A DNA stretch of 64,000 bases from contig NZ_JAZGJQ010000003.1 of NCBI RefSeq assembly GCF_036408855.1, positions 1 through 64,000 of the forward strand. Direction: 5' to 3'. The stretch is from Olsenella_K absiana (lineage in GTDB: Bacteria > Actinomycetota > Coriobacteriia > Coriobacteriales > Atopobiaceae). Both the position numbers and the translations under genes were made by a program. Below are positions 43,067 to 51,231 of the stretch, one piece after another. A model generated the notes under the pieces. That model made no database searches, had not been told where the DNA came from, and saw only the letters and a list, made by a program, of their open reading frames with translations. Every line of letters starts with the position of its first letter. Position 1 is the stretch's first letter.

Positions 43067-43855
43067 ATGACAGGGGAGAAGGGACGACCCGTCAGGTGGC
43101 GCGGCGCGCGCGTGGTGGCCGTGGTCCTTCTCCTTGCCGCGGCCTGCACGGCGGCCTTCGGACTCCTCGGCCACTACCGGCCCGACGCGACCGCGCTTGC
43201 GGCGCTTGTGGGCGATGACGCGGTGCGGGTCGATCAGGTCGAGGACGGCTACGCCTTCGTGGGTCCCGACGAGGACCCCGACAACACCTACGGCCTGATC
43301 TTCTACCCTGGAGCGAAGGTGGACGAGCGGGCGTACGCCCCGCTCATGCACGAGCTTGCGGCGAAGGGCTGGGTCTGCGTCGACGTCTCCATGCCACTCG
43401 ACCTCGCCATACTCGACGAGGGTGCGGCGGCGCGGGCGATGGCGGAGTTCCCGCAGGTGGAGCACTGGTACGTCGCCGGCCATTCGCTCGGCGGCGCAAT
43501 GGCGGCGGACTTCGCGGCGGACCACGCGGACGAGCTCGACGGACTGGTCCTTCTCGCCGCGTACTCGACCAAGGACCTGAGGGACTCCGGCCTCGAGGTG
43601 CTGAGCGCGTACGGCTCCCGGGACGGGGTCCTCAACCGCGAGACCTACCAGGAGGACTTCGGCAACCTGCCCCGCGACGCGCACGAGCTCGTCATACCTG
43701 GCGGCAACCACGCGCAGTTCGGCAGCTATGGAGCGCAGCTCGCCGACGGCGAGGCGATGATCTGTCCGTCGCGGCAGGTGGAGGAGACCGTCCGGTTCGT
43801 CGATGACGTCAAGCGCGGAGGTGCGCCGGGCGTCGAGGGCCCGGGTGGGCGCTAG
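43067..43855 (+). CDS. Membrane-anchored alpha/beta hydrolase
   Basis: 262 aa. N-terminal signal anchor (VVAVVLLLAAACTAAFGLLG). The extracytoplasmic alpha/beta-hydrolase domain has nucleophile elbow VAGHSLGGAMA, acid candidate in AYGSRDGVLN and catalytic His in PGGNHAQFGSYG. Substrate unknown. The start is uncertain: ATG 43067 (GCGAGG upstream) is chosen; ATG 43022 is possible. The 3' end overlaps the convergent brnQ stop by four bases. Confidence 0.85.
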   Translation: MTGEKGRPVRWRGARVVAVVLLLAAACTAAFGLLGHYRPDATALAALVGDDAVRVDQVEDGYAFVGPDEDPDNTYGLIFYPGAKVDERAYAPLMHELAAKGWVCVDVSMPLDLAILDEGAAARAMAEFPQVEHWYVAGHSLGGAMAADFAADHADELDGLVLLAAYSTKDLRDSGLEVLSAYGSRDGVLNRETYQEDFGNLPRDAHELVIPGGNHAQFGSYGAQLADGEAMICPSRQVEETVRFVDDVKRGGAPGVEGPGGR

Positions 43856-45246
43856 CCGCGGGAGTCCCCGCGTCCTTCTCGCCCGTGGCGTGCCGCCTCG
43901 ATGATATAGCCAATAATAAGTCCCAGTATTCCTGGCACGACCCAGCCCAGGCCGATGTCCGCCAGCGGGAGCGCGTCGAAGGGCAGGGAGAGCCCGGGCA
44001 CGAGGGCGTCGCGGAGGGCGCCGGCCGTGCTCACCACGCCGACGCACGCCATCGCGACCCGCCATGCGCCTGCGTGCGCCTCCGAGCCGGGCAGGAGGCC
44101 CATGAGCATGGCGCAGATTCCCATGGGGTAGAGCGCCATCAGCACGGGGACGGAGTAGGCGAGGATCGAGGTCAGGCCGGCGTTGGCAAGGACGCAGGAG
44201 ATGCAGGCGATGAGGATCGCCCAGCCGCGGTAGGGGACCTTCGGGAAGGCCTTGGAGAAGTACTCGCCGATCGACGAGACGAGCCCCACGCAGACGTTGA
44301 AGCAGGCTACCAGGAAGACCGCGGCGGTGAGGGCCGTGCCCGCCGTGCCGAAGTGCAACGTCGAGGAGAGGGAGATGACCTCGGCGCCATTGGCCGCCTC
44401 GGGGGCGACGGTGCCCATGCGCGCGCCGAGGTAGCTGAGGGCGCAGTACACGAGCGCCATGAGCGCGCCGGCAACCACGCCCGAGCGCGCGACTTGGCGC
44501 GCCTGGGCGCCGGGGTCGGTGACGCCGAGGCGCCGCACGCTGCTCGTGATCACCACGCCGAAGGCGAGGGAGGCGAGAAGGTCGAGGGTCTGGTAGCCCT
44601 GCACGAAGCCCGCCACGGCGGGCGCCGTGGCGTAGGCCTGCTGCGCCTCGGCCAGAGGGTCGCCGGCGGGGGCGACGACCTGTGCGGCGACCATCACCAC
44701 CAGGAGGCCGATCAGGAGGGGTCCCGTGACCTTGCCCATGAGTCGCACGATCCTGGCGGGGTGAAGCGCGAGCGCGAGCGCCGCTGCGAAGAAGGCGAGC
44801 GAGAAGAGCAGCTGGGGCAGGGCGACGGCCGCACCTGCCGCTGCACCCGCGGCGGCTGACCCCGCGCCGGCCTGCGCGCCCAGGATCAGCGGCCTCACCA
44901 TCTCGAAGGACGTCGAGGCGGTGCGCGGTATGGCGAGCAGGGGGCCGATCGCGAGGTAGGCGAGGATGGTGAACACGCGCGAGAACCCGTGGCCGATGCG
45001 GTCGAGCAGTGCGTCCGCGGTGCCGGCGCGGGCGATGGCGACGATGGTCGCGATGGGCAGCCCGACGCCGGAGACGAGGTAGCCGAGGGTCGCCGGTACG
45101 ACGCAGGGGCCCGCCTGCACGCCCAGCAGCGGAGCGATGATGAGGTTGCCCGCCCCGAAGAACATCGAGAAGAGGGCGACCCCCACCGCGAGGGACCCAC
45201 GTGGGCCCAGGGTACCGTCCGTGACCTGTTCGCTCGATAGATGCAT
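43852..45246 (-). CDS. brnQ: Branched-chain amino acid:cation symporter (LIVCS family)
   Basis: 464 aa, 12 predicted helices. GVALFSMFFGAGNLIIAPLLG and VPATLGYLVSGVGLPIATIV are BrnQ signatures, as is the helix VAGFVQGYQTLDLLASLAFG. Takes up Leu, Ile and Val with Na+ or H+. ATG 45246 has GGGAGCAGAGCGG upstream; an in-frame TTG at 45261 is less likely. The C-terminus ends HGREGRGDSRG just before a GTCCTTCTC motif. Confidence 0.93.
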   Translation of the reverse strand: MHLSSEQVTDGTLGPRGSLAVGVALFSMFFGAGNLIIAPLLGVQAGPCVVPATLGYLVSGVGLPIATIVAIARAGTADALLDRIGHGFSRVFTILAYLAIGPLLAIPRTASTSFEMVRPLILGAQAGAGSAAAGAAAGAAVALPQLLFSLAFFAAALALALHPARIVRLMGKVTGPLLIGLLVVMVAAQVVAPAGDPLAEAQQAYATAPAVAGFVQGYQTLDLLASLAFGVVITSSVRRLGVTDPGAQARQVARSGVVAGALMALVYCALSYLGARMGTVAPEAANGAEVISLSSTLHFGTAGTALTAAVFLVACFNVCVGLVSSIGEYFSKAFPKVPYRGWAILIACISCVLANAGLTSILAYSVPVLMALYPMGICAMLMGLLPGSEAHAGAWRVAMACVGVVSTAGALRDALVPGLSLPFDALPLADIGLGWVVPGILGLIIGYIIEAARHGREGRGDSRG

Positions 45247-45554
45247 CCGCTCTGCTCCCAAGGACTCCGCGACTCGACGATTCGGCGGTGCGGCGCATCT
45301 GTGCCGATGCGGGTCGGCAGCGGCAAGGCGCCTGCGCCGTGGCGTAACCCCTCAGCCTATCCTTCGGCTTGGCAAGATGCAACGGACCGGCGTTGAGCTG
45401 AGCGCCCGCCGGCGTCGCGCGCCCGGTCTTCGGCGTGGAGCGTGGCACTGGCCGGTGCTGTCCTGCCCGTCCCGGGTCGTCGCGGCCCCGCCCGCCGCGG
45501 ACGGGTATGCTTGTGCAGCGCCGCGACGTGGCGGCGCAGGACTGGAGGCAACCC
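45247..45554. other. Intergenic gap, no feature seen
   Basis: Divergent gap between brnQ and yhcH. GC-rich; no clear promoter, repeat or RNA recognised. Confidence 0.35.
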
Positions 45555-46049
45555 ATGATCTACGACGGAACCGCTGCCATCGACCGCTACCGCGGGCTCT
45601 ACCGCGGGCTCGACGCACTGATCGACTGGCTGGCCGAGAACGACCCGGCCGACCTGCCCGACGGCTGCACCAAGTTGCGTGGCGACCTGCTCTTCGCGAA
45701 CGTCATGCGCCCGACCACGCGTCGGCCGGAGGACGCCACCTACGAGGTGCACCACGACTACATGGACGTCCAGATGGACCTCGAGGGGGCGGAGTCCTTC
45801 CGCACCACCTCCGGCCCGACCGTCCCCGAGGGCGCCTTCGACGAGAAGGACGACTTCGCCCTGCTCCATCCCGAGGACCCCGACGACTACCTGGCGGCTA
45901 CGCTGGGGCCGGGCCGCTTCGCGCTCTTCGTCGTCGGCGAGCCCCACATGCCGACCGTCGTCGTGCCCGGTGGCGAGCCCGAGCCCATCCGCAAGGTCTG
46001 CTTCAAGCTCGCGGTCGACAGGCTGTGGGAGAAGGACGTCCAACTCTAG
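45555..46049 (+). CDS. YhcH/YjgK/YiaL family protein
   Basis: 164 aa cupin-like protein. Evidence: ATYEVHHDYMDVQMDLEGAE, FRTTSGPTVPEGAFDEKDDF, PGRFALFVVGEPHMPTVVV and the closing KVCFKLAVDRLW, a pattern shared with the YhcH/EbgC family linked to sialic acid and sugar catabolism. No sugar gene is adjacent. ATG 45555 with GGAGGCAACCC upstream. GAGAAGGAC occurs twice in frame, once in the last codons (WEKDVQL). Confidence 0.88.
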   Translation: MIYDGTAAIDRYRGLYRGLDALIDWLAENDPADLPDGCTKLRGDLLFANVMRPTTRRPEDATYEVHHDYMDVQMDLEGAESFRTTSGPTVPEGAFDEKDDFALLHPEDPDDYLAATLGPGRFALFVVGEPHMPTVVVPGGEPEPIRKVCFKLAVDRLWEKDVQL

Positions 46050-46138
46050 CCCCTTTCCCGTGCTAGTCCCTCACGCGAAGGCGACGAGGGTCCGGTCGCT
46101 CACGAGGTCGGTGCCTTGATATCTTGTCGAGAAAATCC

Positions 46139-46167
46139 TTGAATCTCGTGCCTGCTTCTCATATACT
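46139..46167 (+). promoter_or_regulatory. Promoter of tRNA-Val copy 1
   Basis: TTGAAT (46139-46144) and TATACT (46162-46167) with a 17-bp spacer, 32 bp before the tRNA. Confidence 0.8.
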
Positions 46168-46199
46168 TATCCAAGTGCCGCGCGAGCGGCCATATACAC

Positions 46200-46274
46200 G
46201 GGCGTTTAGCTCAGGGGGAGAGCGCTTCCCTGACACGGAAGAGGTCAGAAGTTCAAATCTTCTAACGCCCACCA
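46200..46274 (+). tRNA. tRNA-Val (anticodon GAC), copy 1
   Basis: 75 nt including encoded CCA. Acceptor GGGCGTT/AACGCCC, D-arm GCTCAGGGGGAGAGC, anticodon stem CTTCC/GGAAG with loop CTGACAC (GAC), T-loop TTCAAAT. Identical to 54299-54373. Confidence 0.97.
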
Positions 46275-46282
46275 TAAATGCA

Positions 46283-46314
46283 GGTCAGAGGCTAAAAAGT
46301 CTCTGACCTTTTTT
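46283..46314 (+). terminator. Terminator of tRNA-Val copy 1
   Basis: GGTCAGAG, ten-base loop, CTCTGACC, then TTTTTT. Confidence 0.9.
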
Positions 46315-46339
46315 CGTATAACCGTAACCAAAACTCGGC

Positions 46340-46543
46340 GGTTCCAAGTTTAAGCGCTTCTTGAACGACCCTTGGGCCCATCTCGGGAAGCAGAGCCGGT
46401 TCGCAGGCATCGTCGCCACCGACTACAGGACCGGTCCCAGCATGCATGGCCCTGTGAGACGCTACAACGTCTATCGCAACCAGCTCTCCGGCGGATGCCG
46501 GTCGTTCGAGGAGTTCGAGGAGCGCTCAGTAGTGCGCCGCTAG
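46340..46543 (+). pseudogene. Small ORF or gene remnant after tRNA-Val
   Basis: The frame reads KFKRFLNDPWAHLGKQ, SRFAGIVATDYRTGPSMHG, RRYNVYRNQL to a stop at 46543. The peptide looks like the C-terminus of a real protein, but no start with a ribosome binding site is seen and the family is not recognised. It sits between the tRNA terminator and the RloAB-2 pair, where integration scars are common. Confidence 0.35.
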
Positions 46544-47202
46544 TTGGACTTCTCCGATGCCACGCACCCGATGAGGTTCGGCATGTCGGTCCAGGGGCCG
46601 AAGCTCGTGCTGCCCAGGCTCTCCCGAGTCTGACGTCGGCTTGGTGCGTTGTGCCGACGGGCATTGTTGCAAGCGTCAGGCCATTTTCCCTGGATGACAG
46701 GGTAGTCGACGTGCTTGTCCCGGCTGCCCTTGACTATCTTGAGGTCGTGGGCCTTACGCTCGACATCGCTTGCCGTGGTGAAGCTCTCGGGGCAGCACGA
46801 GAGGTGATCGATTAGCCAGACTTCGAAACATGGGTTAGAGATAATCAGTTCAATGCCCGAACCCCTGCATATGCGTGCTGCCTTCTGAAACTGGTCTGAC
46901 GTGAACTGGTCTACGTCGGTCACGACGAATACTCGTCGGAATGCGTCTGAATCGCGGACGCTGCCAGCCCTTCTGTGCCCCTCCTCCTTCGACTTGAGGT
47001 CCCTTGCCTCCTCTGCGAGCTTCGCCGGATCTTCTCTGAAGTGTCGGACAGTGATCACCGTGGATTTGAGCTCTCTCTCGAGGCCGTCGAAGTACTCGGG
47101 CTCAGTCACCTCTCCGTTGGTGATGACGAGAAAGCGGGCTTTCCTCGCTCGGTGGTTCGCCATCGGGCGGCCCGCTCGAAGGCCCCTGTGCTTGCTGGTC
47201 AT
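46540..47202 (-). CDS. RloB-like protein (TOPRIM-like nuclease candidate), pair 2
   Basis: 220 aa. ARFLVITNGEVTEPEYFDGL is the conserved RloB motif (EGxxTExxYF, here NGEVTE), and VFVVTDVDQFTSDQF supplies the DxD motif; SNPCFEVWLIDHL also fits the family. Begins with a basic tail (SKHRGLRAGRPMANHRARK). GAGGGGGTG lies eight bases before the ATG and contains the stop codon of the upstream ATPase gene (6 bp apart), so the two are coupled. Better conserved in its acidic motifs than the copy at 91-936. Confidence 0.8.
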   Translation of the reverse strand: MTSKHRGLRAGRPMANHRARKARFLVITNGEVTEPEYFDGLERELKSTVITVRHFREDPAKLAEEARDLKSKEEGHRRAGSVRDSDAFRRVFVVTDVDQFTSDQFQKAARICRGSGIELIISNPCFEVWLIDHLSCCPESFTTASDVERKAHDLKIVKGSRDKHVDYPVIQGKWPDACNNARRHNAPSRRQTRESLGSTSFGPWTDMPNLIGCVASEKSN

Positions 47203-47208
47203 CGGTCT

Positions 47209-48621
47209 TCACCCCCTCGGCTCATCTGTGACTAACGCGGCGTCTGCTTCCTGCAGGCGTGCCATTTCAGAGGCGAACGCCTCGTGGAACGCGGGCCTTG
47301 GGTTCGCGCCATAGACGCCGTGAAGGTAGTTCCTGCCGAAGTTCTCGTCCCATCTTGAACGGACGGAGGTGACGGGGTAGAGGGTCGAGCGGCCTTCGGT
47401 GTCCTTCTCCGCGAGCCAGATCTGGTCCTGGTCGAGAACTCTCTGGTCGGCGCCTGCCCTGGTGATGAGTGAGACGTCGTGGGTCGTGAAGATGAGCTGC
47501 GACTGGTGGGGGTTCGTCCTCGGGTCCTTGAACAGCTCGACGAGCTCCTGTACGTAGACGGGATGGAGGCTCGAGTCCACCTCGTCTATGAACCCCACCG
47601 ACCTCGTGCTGAGGAGCCTCAGGGCAAGCGAGAAGAACGCGAGGACTGCGAGGGTCCCATTCGATTCCTCGCTCTGCGTGAACGTCTCCTCGAAGCCTTC
47701 CATGCCCCTGTGGGTGAACACGAACTCGTAGCGTGGACTTGGCTGCATCTTTGCGAGGCTCTGTGCCTGCTTGCGACGCTCCTCCCTCGACAGCTCGGGA
47801 TGCCCGAGGGCGAGGATGCCGGAGGCGAGGTCCTCATAGCCCCCCTCTCTAGGGTTTCCTGGCTGTTGGCTCGACTCCTGCAGCTCGTCGAGCAGGTCCT
47901 TCCTCTGAACCACGGAAATTCCGAGGTCGGTACTGGCCATGAGCCGGGTAAGCGCCTTGGCCGTCGGCGTCCCCCTCCGAAGGTCCTCGGAGAGGTTGGC
48001 GAGCTCGCATTCGTACAGGGACGCCCTATAGAAGCCGACGCGGTTGCGGAAGAACTCGCACGCAGGCTTGACGGAGGGCGCGTTTGCAGCGTAGAGGACG
48101 GAGAGGTAGGGGCTTTCGGGACGAGCCATCCGCTCAAACGCCCTCTTTCCTCCCTTGAACGACCTGCCATAGCGGTATGAATAGCCGCCGTTCTCGCGCT
48201 CGCGCTCGAAGACCCTGCTCGTTCGCGTGCCCCCGTATGTGCGGAGCGACTCGAACTCGACGATTCCGTTGCCGACGCTCAGCTCGTAGACGTAGCGGAC
48301 GTCGTCGGTACCGAGGAAGTCGACGAGGAATTCGGAGGGCCTGTTCCGCGAGTCGGAATCGAGCCTGAAGGGCTGGAGCCTTGCTCCGAGGTCGAAGTTG
48401 GGGTCGAAGCCATCGGTGACGAAGCGCGCGACGAACCCGAAGGCGTCGAGGAACGCGGACTTGCCGGAGGCGTTGCCACCGTAGACGCCAGAGACGGTGG
48501 AGTACTCCCTCCACCTCCAGCCTGCCCTCTCGTGCTTCTGCGCACTGGACGTCCGCTGCATGGAGAACTGCTGTGCCTCGCGATAGCTCTTGAAGTTGGA
48601 GAAGCTGAAGTTGATGAGCAC
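47209..48621 (-). CDS. RloA-like AAA15-family ATPase, pair 2
   Basis: 470 aa. LINFSFSNFKSYREAQQFSM start; Walker A GVYGGNASGKSAFLDAFGF; Walker B SVGFIDEVDSSLHPVYV; C-terminal IFTTHDVSLITRA (switch-like His). Two GTG codons compete: at 48630 the Shine-Dalgarno would overlap the codon itself, while GTG 48621 has AGGAGG eight bases upstream, so 48621 is chosen. Clearly paralogous in plan to the ATPase at 911-2257 but diverged. Putative sensor of an anti-phage module. Confidence 0.83.
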   Translation of the reverse strand: MLINFSFSNFKSYREAQQFSMQRTSSAQKHERAGWRWREYSTVSGVYGGNASGKSAFLDAFGFVARFVTDGFDPNFDLGARLQPFRLDSDSRNRPSEFLVDFLGTDDVRYVYELSVGNGIVEFESLRTYGGTRTSRVFERERENGGYSYRYGRSFKGGKRAFERMARPESPYLSVLYAANAPSVKPACEFFRNRVGFYRASLYECELANLSEDLRRGTPTAKALTRLMASTDLGISVVQRKDLLDELQESSQQPGNPREGGYEDLASGILALGHPELSREERRKQAQSLAKMQPSPRYEFVFTHRGMEGFEETFTQSEESNGTLAVLAFFSLALRLLSTRSVGFIDEVDSSLHPVYVQELVELFKDPRTNPHQSQLIFTTHDVSLITRAGADQRVLDQDQIWLAEKDTEGRSTLYPVTSVRSRWDENFGRNYLHGVYGANPRPAFHEAFASEMARLQEADAALVTDEPRG

Positions 48622-48682
48622 CTGTCGCACCTCCTAAGGCTGCCCTAGGCGACTCAATGACGTCAGTAGGGTGAGTATGCTC

Positions 48683-48747
48683 AGAATAGAGAAGCGAGAA
48701 GCTCGTTAACAAGCGAATTCTGCGAAAATACGCAGAATTCGCTTGTT
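48683..48747 (-). promoter_or_regulatory. RloAB-2 promoter overlapped by a 17-bp perfect inverted repeat
   Basis: The minus strand reads TTGTTA (48707-48712), an 18-bp spacer and TATTCT (48683-48688). AACAAGCGAATTCTGCG (48708-48724) and its exact complement (48731-48747) form a dyad covering the -35 region, a likely operator. Confidence 0.6.
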
Positions 48748-48914
48748 CACACAAAAAAGAAGGCTCATACACAGAATCGTTCCTGACTTGCGGAATGCAA
48801 CCCGATTCATGGTCGGGGGAGACAAACCGGAGGCAGTGGTCGTGGTCCCGAGGCCCGTCGCGCTCGCCTTCCGAGCGACTGGGTTTGCGCGTCTCGGTCC
48901 TGCGTCCTGTCGAG

Positions 48915-48984
48915 TTACGCACGGCTGAGCTCTGGGGGAACTGCCAACTGGGCTTTTGTCCGCGCAGATCTCAGCCGTGCGTAA
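48915..48984 (-). repeat. TTACGCACGG element, copy 3
   Basis: 70 bp with perfect 15-bp terminal inverted repeats TTACGCACGGCTGAG / CTCAGCCGTGCGTAA. On the minus strand the inside contains ACAAAAGCCCAGTT, as in copy 1. Lies in the gene-free stretch 48748-49122. Confidence 0.8.
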
Positions 48985-49122
48985 TCCCGGGATGGCGTGT
49001 CCCTATCCCCGGACCGGGTACGAGCCCGTCGCCCTGCGCGTGACAGGCCCGTCGCCCTGCGCGGTGAGGCGACGGGCCCGTCGTACTGCCCGGCGAGCTG
49101 TCCCGGTGCCGGTTCGTCGGCC

Positions 49123-49634
49123 CTACAGCCGCGTGACGGTCTCCGCCAGGTCCTTGCGCGAGGAGTGGTTGGGGAGAGGGGTCGCGCCCTCTGCGGCGTA
49201 GCCCAAATCCATCGCGCAGAGGACCTCCTCGTTCTCCGGCAGGCCGAAGGCCTTCGCGACCGCGTTGGGGTTCAGGCGGTTCACCCAGCAGGAGTCCACG
49301 CCCTCGTTCGCGGCAGCGAGGATCATGTGGGTCGCAACGATGCTCGCGTCCTCGACGCCGGAGGTGCGCTCGCTGTCGGGGTAGGTGTAGACGTTGTCGC
49401 GGTCGAAGGCTACGAGAAGGACCGTCGGAGCGCCGTAGCGGCAGGGGTCAGGCCGTCGAGCTTCTCGAGCGCCTCCGCGGACCGCAGCACGTAGACGTGC
49501 TGCTCCTGCAGGTTCTTCGCGGTCGGCGCCACGCGCCCGGCCTCGAGGATCGCCTGGAGCTTGTCCTCCTCTACCACGCGGTCGCTGTACCTCTTGCAGG
49601 AGTAGCGCTTCTTGACAACGTCGGTGAACTCCAT
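49123..49634 (-). pseudogene. Nitroreductase family protein, single-base frameshift
   Basis: The frame from ATG 49634 encodes MEFTDVVKKRYSCKRYSDR and YVLRSAEALEKLDGLTP, then derails to a stop. A shifted frame continues CRYGAPTVLLVAFDRDNVY and DASIVATHMILAAANEGVD to EEVLCAMDLGYAAEG and a stop at 49123. Together they make a complete nitroreductase of about 170 aa. The shift maps to the GGGG run at 49444-49447 (one base short). A read error cannot be excluded. GGAGGACCATCCC precedes the ATG. Confidence 0.8.
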
Positions 49635-49829
49635 GGGATGGTCCTCCTCTTTTTGGGCTCCCTTGCGGGCGATGAGGCCAGTTTAGTCGCACCCGGCGCC
49701 TCGGGGCGAGAAGCGCGTGCGGCAGAGGGGCCGGCCCCTGCGGGAGCCGGCCCCTCCCCGTGGCGCCGCCACACGCCGCAAGCCGCACGCCGCCGCAAGC
49801 GGCACGCCGCCGCGAGCCGCGCGCGGTCG

Positions 49830-50480
49830 CTAGTGCGTCGAGCCCGTCGCGACGTCCACGTCCTTCTCGTGCGTGAGGGCCGCCTCGAGCGCGACCGCGA
49901 TGCCGCGTGCCATATCGTCGACGGACATGGAGGGCGTCGAGGCCGGCAGGTGCGTCGCCTGCTCCGTGGCGTAGGGCACGTGCAGGAAGCCGCCCCTCAC
50001 CTCGGGGTGGCGCGTGGCGAGCGTGTGGAGCAGCGAGTACATCACGTCGTTGCACACGTAGGTGCCGGCGGTGTAGGAGACCTCGGCGGGGACGCCCGCC
50101 TCCCGCATCGCCTGGACCATGGCCTTGACCGGCAGCGTCGCGAAGTAGGCGTCGGGACCGCCATCCACGATCCGCTCCGCGATGGGCTGGCAGCCGTCGT
50201 TGTCCGGGATGCGGGCGTCGGCGTAGTTGATGCCGACGAACTCGGGGGTGACCTTCGCGCGTCCGCCCGCCTGGCCGACGCAGAGCACGAGATCCGGCTC
50301 GACCTCCTCGACGGCCCGCTCGACCGCCTCGGGACCCCTGCCGAAGACGACCGGGACCTCCACCTTCGTGACCGTGGCGTCGCCGATCGTGTCGGGGAGC
50401 CGCCTCACGGCCTCCCAGGCGGGGTTCATGCTCTCGCCGCCGAACGGTTGGAACCCCGTGACTAGAATCTTCCTGCCCAT
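49830..50480 (-). CDS. pcp: Pyrrolidone-carboxylate peptidase
   Basis: 216 aa. Removes N-terminal pyroglutamate from peptides. GFQPFGGESMNPAWEA, catalytic Glu region CVGQAGGRAKVTPEFVGIN, catalytic Cys in AGTYVCNDVMYSLLH and His in GGFLHVPYATEQ. The C-terminal tail AALTHEKDVDVATGSTH extends past the family end and holds a GTCCTTCTC motif in complement. ATG 50480 is the conserved start. Confidence 0.95.
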   Translation of the reverse strand: MGRKILVTGFQPFGGESMNPAWEAVRRLPDTIGDATVTKVEVPVVFGRGPEAVERAVEEVEPDLVLCVGQAGGRAKVTPEFVGINYADARIPDNDGCQPIAERIVDGGPDAYFATLPVKAMVQAMREAGVPAEVSYTAGTYVCNDVMYSLLHTLATRHPEVRGGFLHVPYATEQATHLPASTPSMSVDDMARGIAVALEAALTHEKDVDVATGSTH

Positions 50481-50543
50481 CGCACGTCCCCTCTCGATTC
50501 GACCGTCCCTGCCGCCCGCGCTCCCTCGCGGCCGGCCCCTCCG

Positions 50544-51053
50544 CTACCTGCCGGTGGCGGGCGTGATCCAGAACTTGAGGAGCGGGAACGAGACGACCAC
50601 GGCAAGGAGCGTGTTGAGCACGGACGCTATGGTACCCGATACGCCCGCGCCGAGCCCCCACGTGGCCTCGCAGAAGCTCGTGACGTGGCCGGGCAGGATG
50701 AGGTTCACCACGACGATCAACACCGCGAGCACGGCGAACTTGGGCGCCGCCTCGGAGAAGTCCGCCGTAGACTTGAACACCCACTTCATCTGCACGAAGA
50801 AGTTCACGACCTGCGCCAGGACCTCGGCGATCAGGAAGGTGACGAAGCCGCCCACGCCGTTGGAGCCCGCCGTGGTGTAGTCGAAGACGAGGAAGCGGAA
50901 GGGGGCCGTGAGCCCCAGCGCGTTGATGAAGACCGCCGTTCCCAGCCAGGTGCAGGCGAAGCGCGTGATGGTGGAGATGTTGCTCAGCACGTTGAACTTG
51001 ATGAACTCCCAGAGCGTCTGGTGCGTGCTGGTCCATTCGGAGAACGCGGACAT
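50544..51053 (-). CDS. GtrA-like four-helix membrane protein
   Basis: 169 aa, about four membrane helices: ITRFACTWLGTAVFINALG, FVTFLIAEVLAQVVNFFVQ, FAVLAVLIVVVNLILPG, LLAVVVSFPLLKFWI. EVLAQVVNFFVQMKWVFKS resembles the GtrA motif (helix, Asn, then basic-W/Y-VF), so a role in flipping or modifying lipid-linked sugars is possible. GAGAGGAAGCC precedes the ATG at 51053. A second, clearer GtrA lies at 60020. Confidence 0.6.
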   Translation of the reverse strand: MSAFSEWTSTHQTLWEFIKFNVLSNISTITRFACTWLGTAVFINALGLTAPFRFLVFDYTTAGSNGVGGFVTFLIAEVLAQVVNFFVQMKWVFKSTADFSEAAPKFAVLAVLIVVVNLILPGHVTSFCEATWGLGAGVSGTIASVLNTLLAVVVSFPLLKFWITPATGR

Positions 51054-51231
51054 GGCTTCCTCTCCCTTGCTGTCGTCCCGCGTGGGCGTCGGCCCGCGGC
51101 TGCCTGTGGTAAGTTCTATGCCCAAATCGTGCCACGAGAAGAGCGTGGCGGTCGGAAGGCGGCGTCCCGTCCACGACGGACAAGGACGTTCCGCCGCCGG
51201 GAGTGCGGGTGCAGTGGGGGAGGCGAGCGTC

